Shown here: positions 25,007 through 33,671 of the stretch, piece after piece
Position numbering within the stretch: position 1 is the first letter of the stretch
Layout: each line of letters starts with the position of its first letter
From: Actinoplanes lutulentus
GTDB lineage: Bacteria > Actinomycetota > Actinomycetes > Mycobacteriales > Micromonosporaceae
Reading direction: 5' to 3'
Assembly: GCF_003259845.1 (NCBI RefSeq)
Contig: NZ_QLMJ01000020.1
Location: 1 to 64,000, forward strand
Length of the DNA stretch: 64,000 nucleotides
Made by a program: the position numbers and the translations under genes
The notes under the pieces: model-generated
What the model was told of the DNA's origin: nothing
What the model saw: only the letters and a program-made list of their open reading frames with translations
Database searches by the model: none

Positions 25007-27985
25007 ATGCTGACTGGACTAGAACCCATCCTCATTAAGACTGTCGGTCCGGCACTTGGGAAAATCGTCGGCTCTTCCTGCGCCAAGGCGGCATCATTAG
25101 GCTTTTCCTCGTGGCAAGAACGGTCTCGCTTAAAGAAGACGCGCGCAAACTCTAGCGTGGCCAAAACCCTGATTCCCAGCTTGACTACTATTCCTGACCT
25201 AGACCCCGAGGCGGCGAAGGAGTTAGCCGAATACTTGGATTCGGCAGATTTCGCCGACATTTGCGCACGACTAGCTCTGGAAATAACGCCTCACTCGGCC
25301 CGAAGGAAGGGGCAGATCGTAGAGGCGTCAGTAATCAAGTCAGAATTGAAGCAAAGTATATTGTTGCACGTTTCGTCGGTGGGCGCACAGGATTGTTCAG
25401 CAATCGGTGACATTATATTCGGCGTTGTAAGTCAATCTATAATCTCGCACCCAGCGGTGCAGGGTGATCTCATCTCGGGTAAGCCGGAATTGCGCGCTCT
25501 CGCCGTCGCTTCGTCGGCTGCAGCCGGCGAAGCTTCTGTTCGGAATACAGACCTTCTGAAAAATCTCGGTTCCCTGAAAAATGTGCACGCATTTGAGCAG
25601 CAACTTAGAGAGCAAATTCGCAGCGCGCATTCCAGTATGAAACTGCCCCATGCAGGCACCACCCGAAAAGTTCCCTATCGGCAACTATTCGTGGACCCAC
25701 TATTAAGCCCAGTAGTTTTGGATTCGAAGGATCATGTCAATAATCAAGTCGCAGTAAAAGAAGCGATAGGTTCTGCCCCTCGGGCCGTTATCCTTGGTAA
25801 CCCTGGCGGCGGGAAATCAACTTTGGCGTTGAAATTTACTTGGGATCTAGCACGCCTCTCAGCGAAACCCGGAAGTCCCACTGTGCCTTTGCTCGTGGTC
25901 TTGAGGGATTACAGCGAGGTAATTCAGGAGGGGCAGCAAACTATCGCGTCCTACCTAGAAGCGGTATGTCGTGCGAATTACAATATCGAACCACCACCTG
26001 GCGGAGTAGAGTATCTACTCCTGAACGGGAAAGCTCATGTTATATTCGATGGCCTTGATGAATTGATCGATATTTCCGTTCGCCAGCAACTCGTTGCGAG
26101 TGTCGAGAGCTTCGCGAGGCGCTACCCGACAGTTCCGATACTCGTGACGACACGTGAGGTTGGCTATGAGCAAGCGCCTCTAGACGAGATGATGTTTCAA
26201 GCCTTCACTCTTGCTCCGCTAGGGCCAGCGCAGGTTTCCGAATACGCACGGAAGTGGTTCGCCCTTGACGACTCAGTCAACAAAATGAACCGAGAGGATC
26301 TCGCACGCGCATTCATAGCAGACAGTGAGTATGTCGCTGACCTTAGGACTAACCCACTGATGCTCTCCCTTATGTGCGGCATCTACTCAAGTGAGCATTA
26401 CATCCCGGCGAATCGCCCTGAAGTTTATAGAAAGTGCGCAGAGCTTCTTTTTGAGCGATGGGACAAGCAGCGGGGAATAGTCTCCCCTTTGCCATTTGAC
26501 GCGCACGTTAGATTCGCGCTCAACGCGCTCGCGCTGTGGATGTTCGCTAATCCGAAGTACGATATGGGATTGAAGCGGTCAGAACTGGTAAAGTTTATGA
26601 CCGATTATCTACACGAGAAGCGTTTTTCTGATGAGGCGGATGCGGAAAACGCCGCTATTCAATTTATTGAATTCTGCACCGGTCGCGCATGGGTTCTTAC
26701 GGATGTCGGGAGCGATCGCCAGCAGGAACTTTACGGCTTCACTCATAGGACTTTCTTAGAATTCTTCGCCGCAAATCAACTCGTTCGCCTTAACTCCTCA
26801 GCAGACGCATTGTTTGCCTCCCTTCTGCCTAAGATTGAGAATGAGCAGTGGGACATGGTGGCGCAACTGGCATTGCAGCTTCTTGGCAATAATGTGGAGG
26901 ACGGAAGCGATGACTTTCTCACGCGCTTGCTAGATGCCTATTATCAATTTGTATCGGCTAAGGATACTGCGCGCGAGGGCCGAAAGTTTTCGACCGATAC
27001 GAACATTATTTCTTTCGCGGCCCGGAGTTTAGCCTTCGTTGTTCCTCGGCCGTCAGTCGTAAGCAGCACGGTAAGCGCGGTGATAGAGCACGATCGAATT
27101 TCGGTGATGGATGAGCGTCGAAGCGTGCAGGCTGCCTGGAGCGGTCTAATGAGCTGCGCTAGTGAGAATCGTGCGATGGTCAGCAAGGCAGTTCGAGAGT
27201 ATTTCGAGGCTAAATCTCATTTCGATGAAATCGATCTGAAGTGCATCGTCTTTCTGGGGGAGCTTGACTTACGCATCCCTACGAGTCTCTCAAGAGAAGA
27301 GACTCTGTACTGGAGGGCCCTGCAAAAAAGCCTGTTTGAGGACTTTCAGCCCGAATTCGAGCGGGCAGCGACAAGGCATGCATGGGTCGATGTACTTCGA
27401 GCGACGGCTGGCCGCATGGATATTGCCAACGTAATCTCAACTAGGGGTTACGGAGGCCTCATCGCGTATAGGGTTGCCAGCCGTGCGGGTCGAGCGCCTT
27501 TGTTGTACCGCTGGCTTACCGCAGATTATGACACTTGGCGAGATGGCTACATTGAGGAATGCATTAAAAGCGCGGTACCTGCATTGCTCAATTCAAAGGT
27601 TCCATGGCTCAACTCCGACGAAGACGACGCCAGAATGATGGCTGATGCGTGTCGCAATTCGAAAGCAACTGGGGGAATCAGGGCATGGAATGAGGAATTT
27701 GGAGCGTTCACCGCAACGCTCATTCTGCCCGTGGCGGAGGATATCTTAGCCCGATTCGGCGAGAGGGAAGCCTTCAATGGGAGGCTGTCGCACATGAAGC
27801 GCGGATCAATTCTTCATCAACTGATGCATGCGCGCCTAGGTCGGTCACCGGCTAGGCGAAGTGTCCTTGACTTCTTAGGGTCTAGAAACGCGGACTCGCA
27901 AGTTACAGATCTCGTGACGCAGTGGTGTGACGGGGGGATTTCGCTAGCTAGTCCCCTCGCCCCACTCCCACGGAGACGCAGCTAG
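25007..27985 (+). CDS. NACHT-domain STAND NTPase (bacterial NLR-like, putative anti-phage protein)
   Basis: A 992-residue protein. Residues 1 to about 250 are helical and resemble the N-terminal helical domains attached to bacterial NACHT proteins; no nuclease or TIR motif is visible. The NACHT NTPase has Walker A GNPGGGKST at 264-272, Walker B HVIFDGLDEL at 344-353 and a sensor-like TTREVGY at 381-387; winged-helix-like and helical segments follow (RTNPLMLSLMC; THRTFLEFFAA near 580). The last 350 residues are an unrecognised helical sensor region. Such proteins oligomerise on sensing phage proteins and kill or arrest the cell. Codon use is far more AT-rich than in all neighbours, indicating transfer. 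It has its own GGAG ribosome site and no obvious partner gene. Confidence 0.88.
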   Translation: MLTGLEPILIKTVGPALGKIVGSSCAKAASLGFSSWQERSRLKKTRANSSVAKTLIPSLTTIPDLDPEAAKELAEYLDSADFADICARLALEITPHSARRKGQIVEASVIKSELKQSILLHVSSVGAQDCSAIGDIIFGVVSQSIISHPAVQGDLISGKPELRALAVASSAAAGEASVRNTDLLKNLGSLKNVHAFEQQLREQIRSAHSSMKLPHAGTTRKVPYRQLFVDPLLSPVVLDSKDHVNNQVAVKEAIGSAPRAVILGNPGGGKSTLALKFTWDLARLSAKPGSPTVPLLVVLRDYSEVIQEGQQTIASYLEAVCRANYNIEPPPGGVEYLLLNGKAHVIFDGLDELIDISVRQQLVASVESFARRYPTVPILVTTREVGYEQAPLDEMMFQAFTLAPLGPAQVSEYARKWFALDDSVNKMNREDLARAFIADSEYVADLRTNPLMLSLMCGIYSSEHYIPANRPEVYRKCAELLFERWDKQRGIVSPLPFDAHVRFALNALALWMFANPKYDMGLKRSELVKFMTDYLHEKRFSDEADAENAAIQFIEFCTGRAWVLTDVGSDRQQELYGFTHRTFLEFFAANQLVRLNSSADALFASLLPKIENEQWDMVAQLALQLLGNNVEDGSDDFLTRLLDAYYQFVSAKDTAREGRKFSTDTNIISFAARSLAFVVPRPSVVSSTVSAVIEHDRISVMDERRSVQAAWSGLMSCASENRAMVSKAVREYFEAKSHFDEIDLKCIVFLGELDLRIPTSLSREETLYWRALQKSLFEDFQPEFERAATRHAWVDVLRATAGRMDIANVISTRGYGGLIAYRVASRAGRAPLLYRWLTADYDTWRDGYIEECIKSAVPALLNSKVPWLNSDEDDARMMADACRNSKATGGIRAWNEEFGAFTATLILPVAEDILARFGEREAFNGRLSHMKRGSILHQLMHARLGRSPARRSVLDFLGSRNADSQVTDLVTQWCDGGISLASPLAPLPRRRS

Positions 27986-28253
27986 TCCACCATTCTTCCC
28001 GTCACACATCGACAGCAGGCCAGACCACGCCTGCCGGGCCCAGGTCGTTCGTCCGGTGGGGCGCTCCAACTGGACCCGGCAGGCGAAGCCCCGTCCAGTG
28101 GGGCGTGCGCGACGAGATTCCAGCCAAGCCTGGCGGGGAGGACGGTTGAGGTCAGTGGTCTCGTCACTGGTCGCGCCGAGCCTCGGGTCGTCCCCGTCGT
28201 CCGGACAGTAGCTGGGCCGTCAAACGGCGATCTGCGTCGACCATCGTCGGCTA

Positions 28254-28735
28254 GTGCCTCGTCATGCGGCTTTGAAGGGGTAATCCGGGTGGCGGATCTT
28301 GGAGTCGGTCGCGTATCCGGTTTTCGGTCGGGCTCGCTGGTTGTGCCATCGGATGTAGTCGCCGATCGCGGCTGATCTTGTTCGGTGTGCCCCCTCTCCA
28401 TTTTGGGTTCAGCGCGTCGAACCCCCTGTCGTTGAACGCGTGGATCACGTCGCGGACGTAGTCGTCGGTGGCCTTGAGCAGGTACGCGATGTCCGCTGCC
28501 GGCTGGCCTTGGGCAGACATCAGCACGACGATCGCCCGGCGCAGCTTGACCGGGTCCTTCGCGGTACGCGTGATCCTCTGCAGCCGCTGGCCTTCAGACA
28601 TCGACAGAGCCCGCACGAATACTTCCGGGCGTCGGCCCACCTGGCATCACCTCCCACAAACAGCAAGAGGAACAGCCTGCCCGACACCCGACCAAAACCG
28701 ACGGATTACACGGCCAACGTCCAAAGACGGGGCAC
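28254..28735 (-). mobile_element. Internally deleted IS630-type element with terminal inverted repeats
   Basis: Ends read GTGCCTCGTCAT on the left and, inverted, GTGCCCCGTCTT on the right, flanked on both sides by TA, the target duplication of the IS630/Tc1 group. Outside the TAs the flanks are GTCGGC and GCCGAC, so the empty site would have been the perfect palindrome GTCGGCTAGCCGAC. The 482-base element encodes only both ends of a transposase on the minus strand and is therefore a non-autonomous, MITE-like derivative. Confidence 0.8.
28262..28640 (-). pseudogene. IS630-family transposase remnant (middle deleted)
   Basis: From 28640 the reading frame gives the N-terminal helix-turn-helix part of an IS630 transposase (RRAIVVLMSAQGQPAADIA, then DRGFDALNPKWRGGTP). 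At about 28370 it breaks; in the next frame the extreme C-terminus follows, IGDYIRWHNQRARPKTGY and on to HPDYPFKAA with a stop at 28262. The DDE catalytic core of about 200 residues is missing, so no transposase activity is possible. Confidence 0.82.
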
Positions 28736-28845
28736 TAGCCGACGTTCTAAGTTCCGACTCGGCTATCGCACCCAGTCGTCGGCCAGCGCCGCCCGGCGAC
28801 GGGCCTATGTAACACGTCATTTTGTTGCGGAACCGGGGGATTGCA

Positions 28846-28875
28846 TTGACCAATATCTGTTAATCTTCTTAACAT
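28846..28875 (+). promoter_or_regulatory. Putative promoter of the chitinase gene
   Basis: TTGACC at 28846-28851 and TAACAT at 28870-28875 are separated by 18 bases, about 40 bases before the chitinase start. The region is AT-rich against its surroundings and contains the small palindrome GTTAATCTTCTTAAC. It begins about 100 bases from the IS630 remnant, so the insertion may have removed upstream control sites. Confidence 0.45.
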
Positions 28876-28917
28876 TTACGCGCCCCTGGTCATCCCCCAT
28901 GAAGGGTCGCGTTCCCC

Positions 28918-30267
28918 ATGAACATCAGAAGATCGGTCGCCGCGGCGCTCGCGGTTGTCCTGGCCGGTACCGGCCTTGCGGTCGCCGGCGGTGGTGCCGC
29001 GCAGGCTGTGGTGCTGCCCAACGGGTTCAAGAGCGTCGGGTACATGCCGTCGTGGGCCGGCAACGTCACCAGCATTCAGTTCGGCAAGCTGACCCACATC
29101 AACTACTCGTTCGCCCTGCCCAACGCCAACGGCACGCTGCAGCCCATCGAGAACACCGCGAAGCTTCAGCAGCTCGTCACCCTCGGGCATCAGAACAACG
29201 TCAAGATCTCGTTGGCGATCGGTGGCTGGAACGACGGCAACGACTCCGCTTTCGAGTCGCTCGCCGCGAACTCCGGCACCCGCACCACGTTCGTCAACAC
29301 GGTGATGAGCACGGTCCGTCAGTACGGCCTGGACGGTGTCGACATGGACTGGGAGTACCCGGACCCGGGCACGTCGGGCAACAACTACACCGCGCTGATG
29401 GGCCAGCTCAGCACCGCCCTGCACAACGAGGGCAAGCTGCTGACCGCGGCCGTGGTCAGCGAGGGCGGCACCGCCAACGGGGTGCAGCCGGCCGTGTTCG
29501 GGTACGTCGACTGGCTCAACATCATGGCGTACGACGGTGGGAGCCCGCACGCCAACTACGACTGGTCGATCAACGCGGCCAACTTCTGGAAGAACCGTGG
29601 CCTGCCCAAGGCCAAGACCGTGCTGGGTGTGCCGTTCTACAGCCGGCCCGGCTACCTCACGTACGCCCAGCTGGTCGCCCAGGACCCGGCCAACGCGAAC
29701 CGGGACTGCACCCCGTCCGGTGAGTGCTACAACGGCCTGCCGACCGTCCGGCGTAAGACCCAGTGGGCTCTGGCGAACGCCGGCGGCATCATGAACTGGG
29801 AGCTGTCGCAGGACGCCACCGGGTCGAATTCGCTGGTCAGCGCGATCTACGAGACCGTGATGGGCAGCAACCCGCCGCCGACCGGCCGGACCGGACGGAT
29901 CACCGGGATCGGCGGCAAGTGCGTCGACGTCGCCTCGGCCAGCAGCGCCAACGGCACGGCCGTGCAGATCTACGACTGCAACGGCACGAGTGCGCAGACC
30001 TGGACCGTCGGCACCGACGGCACCATCCGGGCGCTCGGCAAGTGCCTGGACGTCAACGCCGCCGGTGTCGCGAACGGCTCGCTCGTGCAGATCTACGACT
30101 GCAACGGCACCGGGGCGCAGGCGTGGCAGGCCGCTTCCGACGGCACCCTGCGCAACCCGGTGAGCGGACGATGCCTGGACGCGCAGAACAACAGCTCGGC
30201 GAACGGAACCCGCCTGCAGATCTGGGACTGCTTCGCCGGCGCGAACCAGCGCTGGACCCTGCCCTGA
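28918..30267 (+). CDS. Secreted chitinase: GH18 catalytic domain plus ricin-B (CBM13) domain
   Basis: A 449-residue exported enzyme. Signal peptide to AAQA-VV. The GH18 barrel (about residues 38-320) has the SLAIGGW strand and the catalytic motif DGVDMDWEYP with all acidic residues, then MAYDGG and GVPFYSRPG. After a short Pro linker, a three-fold ricin-type trefoil (about 328-449) has QIYDCNGTSAQTW-like QxW repeats with Cys pairs and binds carbohydrate. It hydrolyses chitin outside the cell. Downstream a hairpin ends the transcript. Confidence 0.95.
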   Translation: MNIRRSVAAALAVVLAGTGLAVAGGGAAQAVVLPNGFKSVGYMPSWAGNVTSIQFGKLTHINYSFALPNANGTLQPIENTAKLQQLVTLGHQNNVKISLAIGGWNDGNDSAFESLAANSGTRTTFVNTVMSTVRQYGLDGVDMDWEYPDPGTSGNNYTALMGQLSTALHNEGKLLTAAVVSEGGTANGVQPAVFGYVDWLNIMAYDGGSPHANYDWSINAANFWKNRGLPKAKTVLGVPFYSRPGYLTYAQLVAQDPANANRDCTPSGECYNGLPTVRRKTQWALANAGGIMNWELSQDATGSNSLVSAIYETVMGSNPPPTGRTGRITGIGGKCVDVASASSANGTAVQIYDCNGTSAQTWTVGTDGTIRALGKCLDVNAAGVANGSLVQIYDCNGTGAQAWQAASDGTLRNPVSGRCLDAQNNSSANGTRLQIWDCFAGANQRWTLP

Positions 30268-30301
30268 TTCGCTGATGCCCTGATCCGCTGATGCTCTGGG
30301 T

Positions 30302-30326
30302 GGTGCCGGTTCACGGGGCCGGCACC
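30302..30326. terminator. Hairpin between convergent chitinase and oxidoreductase genes
   Basis: GGTGCCGG (30302-30309) pairs with CCGGCACC (30319-30326) around a nine-base loop in the 60-base gap between the two convergent stop codons. Confidence 0.65.
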
Positions 30327-30328
30327 GC

Positions 30329-31276
30329 TCAGGGCATCGCGATCACCAACTTTCCCACGCTGTGCCGATGGGCCAGGTCGCGGTAGGCCTCCGGCCCCTC
30401 GGCCAGTGCATAGGTGTGCGCGATCGTCGCCCTCAGCTCGGTCAGCTCCGCCGCCCCGCCCAGGGTGCCCTCGCTGTCCAGGATCAGGCGGAACTCGACG
30501 TCGTCGCGGGCGATCCACTCCTGCCGTGGGAACGGGAAGGTGATCGTGAACAGGCGACCGCCCGGTCTGATCACCCGCGCGACATCGGCCAGCTGGTCGC
30601 TCGGCAGGGCCAGGTTCAGTGCCACGTCGATGTTCGGGGGATATTGCGCGTACCCCATGGTCTCGGTGGCGCCGAGCTTGCGCAGCAAGGTCTCGTCCGC
30701 GGGGTGGCCGGTGGCGATCGCGTGCGCGTGGCTGAGCAGGGGGAGCAGTGTGGTGCCGACGCCGCCGGTCGCGCCGATCACCAGGACTCGCTCGCCGGGT
30801 GTGACGGCGGCGGTGATCGCGACGGCGCGGGCGGTGAGGCCGGCGGTGCCCAGGGCGGCGGCCTCGGCGGCCGGCAGCGATGGTGGCCGGTGGGCGATGA
30901 ACGGGGTGTCCGCCTCGACCACGACGAACTCCGCGAGGGTGCCGGTGCCGAGTGAGGGTTTGCCCCGCCCGGCGATGGCGCGCAGCGCTCGTGGCATGGC
31001 ATGCCCGAAGACTTCGTCGCCCGGCTTGAAACCGCCTTGCTGGAAGCCGGTGACGCCGGGGCCGATCGCGGTGACCGTGCCGGCGAAGTCGTTGCCGAGC
31101 ACGTGCGGGAACGTCAGCTCGGCCAGCCCGCCGGCGACGACGGTGAGGTCGACCGGGTTGAGGGCGGCGGCTCGCACCTTGACCTGTATCTGCCCCGGCC
31201 CGGGAAGCGGCGTCTCGACGTCGGCGAGCGTGAAGCCCTCCGGTGGCCCGTAATCCGATGCGACAACAGCCTTCAC
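30329..31276 (-). CDS. NADP-dependent medium-chain oxidoreductase (quinone reductase-like)
   Basis: A 315-residue MDR-family protein. The GroES-like N-domain contains RAAALNPVDLTVVAGG and HVLGNDFAGTV; the Rossmann domain has VIGATGGVGTTLLPL near residue 165. The zinc-ligand Cys/His set of alcohol dehydrogenases is absent, as in quinone oxidoreductases. It is divergent from a TetR regulator, with two operator-like palindromes in between, so it is almost certainly that regulator's target, possibly for detoxification of quinones or enones. Confidence 0.9.
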   Translation of the reverse strand: MKAVVASDYGPPEGFTLADVETPLPGPGQIQVKVRAAALNPVDLTVVAGGLAELTFPHVLGNDFAGTVTAIGPGVTGFQQGGFKPGDEVFGHAMPRALRAIAGRGKPSLGTGTLAEFVVVEADTPFIAHRPPSLPAAEAAALGTAGLTARAVAITAAVTPGERVLVIGATGGVGTTLLPLLSHAHAIATGHPADETLLRKLGATETMGYAQYPPNIDVALNLALPSDQLADVARVIRPGGRLFTITFPFPRQEWIARDDVEFRLILDSEGTLGGAAELTELRATIAHTYALAEGPEAYRDLAHRHSVGKLVIAMP

Positions 31277-31287
31277 GACATGCCCCC

Positions 31288-31348
31288 CTTAAGCGGACCG
31301 CCCGGTCAGGTTACGAGGCTAACCCTAAGCGGACCGGCCGGTCAACTT
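31288..31348. promoter_or_regulatory. Twin operator-like palindromes between divergent oxidoreductase and TetR genes
   Basis: Two nearly identical boxes, AAGCGGACCGCCCGGTCA at 31291-31308 and AAGCGGACCGGCCGGTCA at 31327-31344, are 36 bases apart. The second has the perfect core GACCGGCCGGTC with further outer symmetry AAG...CTT. Spacing and position between both starts fit binding by the TetR protein encoded next door. Confidence 0.75.
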
Positions 31349-31364
31349 ACTTAGAATGGTGGGC

Positions 31365-31967
31365 ATGACCTCCGACCGGCCGCTGCGCGCCGACGCCGCC
31401 CGCAACCGTGCGTTGCTGCTCGCGGCGGCGGAGCGGGAGTTCGCCGCGCGGGGCCTGGACGCCTCGGTCGCCGACATCGCAGCCCGTGCCGGGATCGGCA
31501 AGGGGACCGTGTTCCGGCACTTCCCGACCAAGGACGACCTGCTCTCCGAGGTGATGCTCGACCGGATCGGCGCGCTCACGGCGGCGGGCGAGCGGCTGAC
31601 CGGATCCGGCGATCCCGGCGCGGCGCTGCTGGAGTTCCTCACTCTGGCCGCCGACCGGCAGCAGAACGCCGACATGTCGGTTCTCCAGGAGGCCCACGCG
31701 GTCAACGAGCGGCTCACCGAGGCCCGGGGCCGGATGTTCACCCTGATCGAGACGCTGGTGACGCGGGCCCGGGAGTCCGGGGCGATCCGTGCCGACATCA
31801 CCGGCACCGACGTGGTCCTGCTGATGTGCGCGCCCGGCCACGTGGCCGGTTTCGCCCCTCCGGGCAGCAGTCCGGACCTGTGGCGCCGATACCTCGCCAT
31901 CATCTTCGACGGCCTGCGCCCGGCAGGCGCGAGCCCGCTGCCGGTGGACCCGCCCCGGATGAGCTAG
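31365..31967 (+). CDS. TetR-family transcriptional regulator
   Basis: A 200-residue repressor from ATG 31365 (ATG 31356 is also possible). The helix-turn-helix reads ASVADIAARAGIGKGTVFRHFPTKDDLL near residues 30-57 in part, followed by a helical ligand domain. It is divergent from the quinone reductase-like gene; the twin palindromes lie 20-75 bases upstream of its start, so autoregulation is expected. Its end converges with the STAS-HATPase gene, overlapping by 4 bases. Confidence 0.88.
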   Translation: MTSDRPLRADAARNRALLLAAAEREFAARGLDASVADIAARAGIGKGTVFRHFPTKDDLLSEVMLDRIGALTAAGERLTGSGDPGAALLEFLTLAADRQQNADMSVLQEAHAVNERLTEARGRMFTLIETLVTRARESGAIRADITGTDVVLLMCAPGHVAGFAPPGSSPDLWRRYLAIIFDGLRPAGASPLPVDPPRMS

Positions 31968-32758
31968 CCCGGCGCCACCGTCGCCCAGACGACCTTGCCG
32001 CCCCGGGCCGGCATCGCTCCCCAGGCGGTGGCGATGCCGTGGACCAGGCGCAGGCCTCGCCCACCGGCGGCGGTCAGATCCGGGTCCGGAGCGGCGAGGC
32101 GAGGAAACCTGCTGTCGCCGTCGCGGACGGCCAGATGCAGGCAGTCACCGGCCCTGATGACGGTCGCGACCATTTCGGTACGGGCGTGCTGCACCGCGTT
32201 GGTCGCCAGCTCGGACATGATCAGGGCGGCGTTCGGCCGCAGCTGCGGGATATGCCAGGCGTGACAAGCCTGCGCGACCAGCTCACGGGCGGTCCGCACC
32301 GCGGAAGCCCGCCCGGGGAGCCGGGCCTGCAGCCGTCGATGCGTCGGCGACATCCGGCCGGCGATCGCCACCCGCGCCTGCGGAACAGTGGGGAACACCA
32401 GCGGCTGACGCCCGTCGGACTGCCGCAGCCGGTAGCTCAGCATCGTCGCCGTGGGCAGGCACAACGCCAGCAGCAGAACGGAACCGAGACGGCCCGATCG
32501 CGCCGCGTGCGTCCAGAACGGCAGGCTCACCCCGTGCAGATCACCCATGTTCTGCAGGTCGATGATGATTCCCGTGGTCGGCCCGGCCTCACACATCCGC
32601 AGGGTGTCGGCCACCTGGTCTCTGAGTTCGGGTGACCATCGGCCGTGCACCGTCATCTCGACCACCGTGCTGCTCGCGTCCGCGGCGACGCCGACCGACA
32701 CTCCACGGTGGGCGGTGCCGGTGGTCAGCAGGTACGGAGGCAACTCCACGGCGGTCAC
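31964..32758 (-). CDS. STAS-like plus HATPase (anti-sigma-type) regulatory protein
   Basis: A 264-residue protein from GTG 32758. The first about 115 residues look like a STAS (anti-anti-sigma) domain (TVVEMTVHGRWS.., GIIIDLQNM). The last about 130 residues form an RsbW-type HATPase with N-box ELATNAVQHA, G1 VRDGD and G2 GGRGLRLV. Having antagonist and kinase folds on one chain suggests a self-contained partner-switch unit acting on a sigma factor elsewhere. GTG overlaps the stop of the small upstream gene (GTGA), so translation is coupled. A longer in-frame start would run antisense-like, Arg/Pro-rich sequence. Confidence 0.8.
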   Translation of the reverse strand: MTAVELPPYLLTTGTAHRGVSVGVAADASSTVVEMTVHGRWSPELRDQVADTLRMCEAGPTTGIIIDLQNMGDLHGVSLPFWTHAARSGRLGSVLLLALCLPTATMLSYRLRQSDGRQPLVFPTVPQARVAIAGRMSPTHRRLQARLPGRASAVRTARELVAQACHAWHIPQLRPNAALIMSELATNAVQHARTEMVATVIRAGDCLHLAVRDGDSRFPRLAAPDPDLTAAGGRGLRLVHGIATAWGAMPARGGKVVWATVAPG

Positions 32759-32985
32759 CGCTCGCCTGCTGATCCGGTCTCGTCCCGCTGCGGCCGTACG
32801 CCGGCGAGGCGGCGGAGGAGTTCGGCTGTGCGGTGCTTGCCGCTGGCGTGGTGGGCCGCGTTCGCCGGACGGTGACCGTTGGCGGGTCCGCGCGGCGACT
32901 CGGTGATGTGGCAGCCGACCCATCCGGCACCGGTCTCTTCCGGCGGGTCCAGGGTCGGGCGGACAGGGTGCGTTCGAATGGGCAT
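32755..32985 (-). CDS. Small hypothetical protein translationally coupled to the STAS-HATPase gene
   Basis: A 76-residue protein rich in Arg, His and Pro (MPIRTHPVRPTLDPPEE; later WVGCHITESP). A GGAGCT ribosome site stands before ATG 32985, and its TGA overlaps the downstream GTG start by four bases. That arrangement supports a real gene in the same operon. No recognised family. Confidence 0.55.
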   Translation of the reverse strand: MPIRTHPVRPTLDPPEETGAGWVGCHITESPRGPANGHRPANAAHHASGKHRTAELLRRLAGVRPQRDETGSAGER

Positions 32986-33089
32986 GACAGCTCCAGGGAC
33001 GCCAGAGATGGCGATCCGCTACCGGGGTCTGGAGCAGCGAACGACGGTGAGGTAAGGGTATATCAACACATAACAGGGAGGGCTGACCG

Positions 33090-33533
33090 TCAGCCGGCGT
33101 GCTCGATGCCGGCGAGCAGCTCGGGTGCGTGCCTCCGATCCGTGCCGTCGGCCGCGGCGGCCAGCGTGGAGCCGGCCGATGCCGGGGTCGCGTCGACCGG
33201 GACCACCATCAGGTCGAAACGATCGCGCCCGAACTCGCTCATGACGGTGACCAGTCCGGCCGGCTGGGAGGCGTACCAGCAGAGCCGCACCGCGTCGCGG
33301 CCCTCGCCGGCCCGCGGCGGATGCGGCTGGTCCCACTCGGCGTTGTTGAGCAGCACGTGGGTGATCTCGCCGCGAAGGCCGGTCAAGGCCTTCACCAGCG
33401 AGGGGAGCTCGGCGATCACGTCCGTGGAGCGGGGCCACCAGGCACCGTCGAGCAGGGTCGTCCGGGACGGATGCGGGTCGAGCTGGAGCCGGATGGACTC
33501 CGGTGCTGCCCGGGGAGCGGTTGTCTGGGTCAT
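33090..33533 (-). CDS. DUF5994-type protein
   Basis: A 147-residue soluble protein. The segment RTTLLDGAWWPRSTDVIAELP near the N-terminus, then THVLLNNAEWD and the aromatic CWYASQPAG, match the actinomycete DUF5994 family, of unknown function. It stands alone on the minus strand, with a 100-base gap to the small gene of the STAS-HATPase operon. Confidence 0.75.
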   Translation of the reverse strand: MTQTTAPRAAPESIRLQLDPHPSRTTLLDGAWWPRSTDVIAELPSLVKALTGLRGEITHVLLNNAEWDQPHPPRAGEGRDAVRLCWYASQPAGLVTVMSEFGRDRFDLMVVPVDATPASAGSTLAAAADGTDRRHAPELLAGIEHAG

Positions 33534-33671
33534 CGGAATGCCCTTCTGCGGTCATTGATGTGCCCGCTCGATCAGCGGGACGAAGACCTATGGGGCTCCC
33601 AGTCACGCCGACGACGGCGTTGACCATCGGTGTACCCGTCCGGGCGTGGCACAAACCAGTGATCGACTGGC

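Noticed and set aside
27986..28253. Possible gene or RNA between the NACHT gene and the IS630 remnant
   Set aside because: GC-rich stretch with scattered short words such as CCGGTGGGGCG but no consistent frame, fold or repeat.
28375..28388. GATCTTGTTC near the IS630 remnant as another copy of the iteron word
   Set aside because: It lies inside the transposase coding remnant, partial match only, and outside the integrative element.
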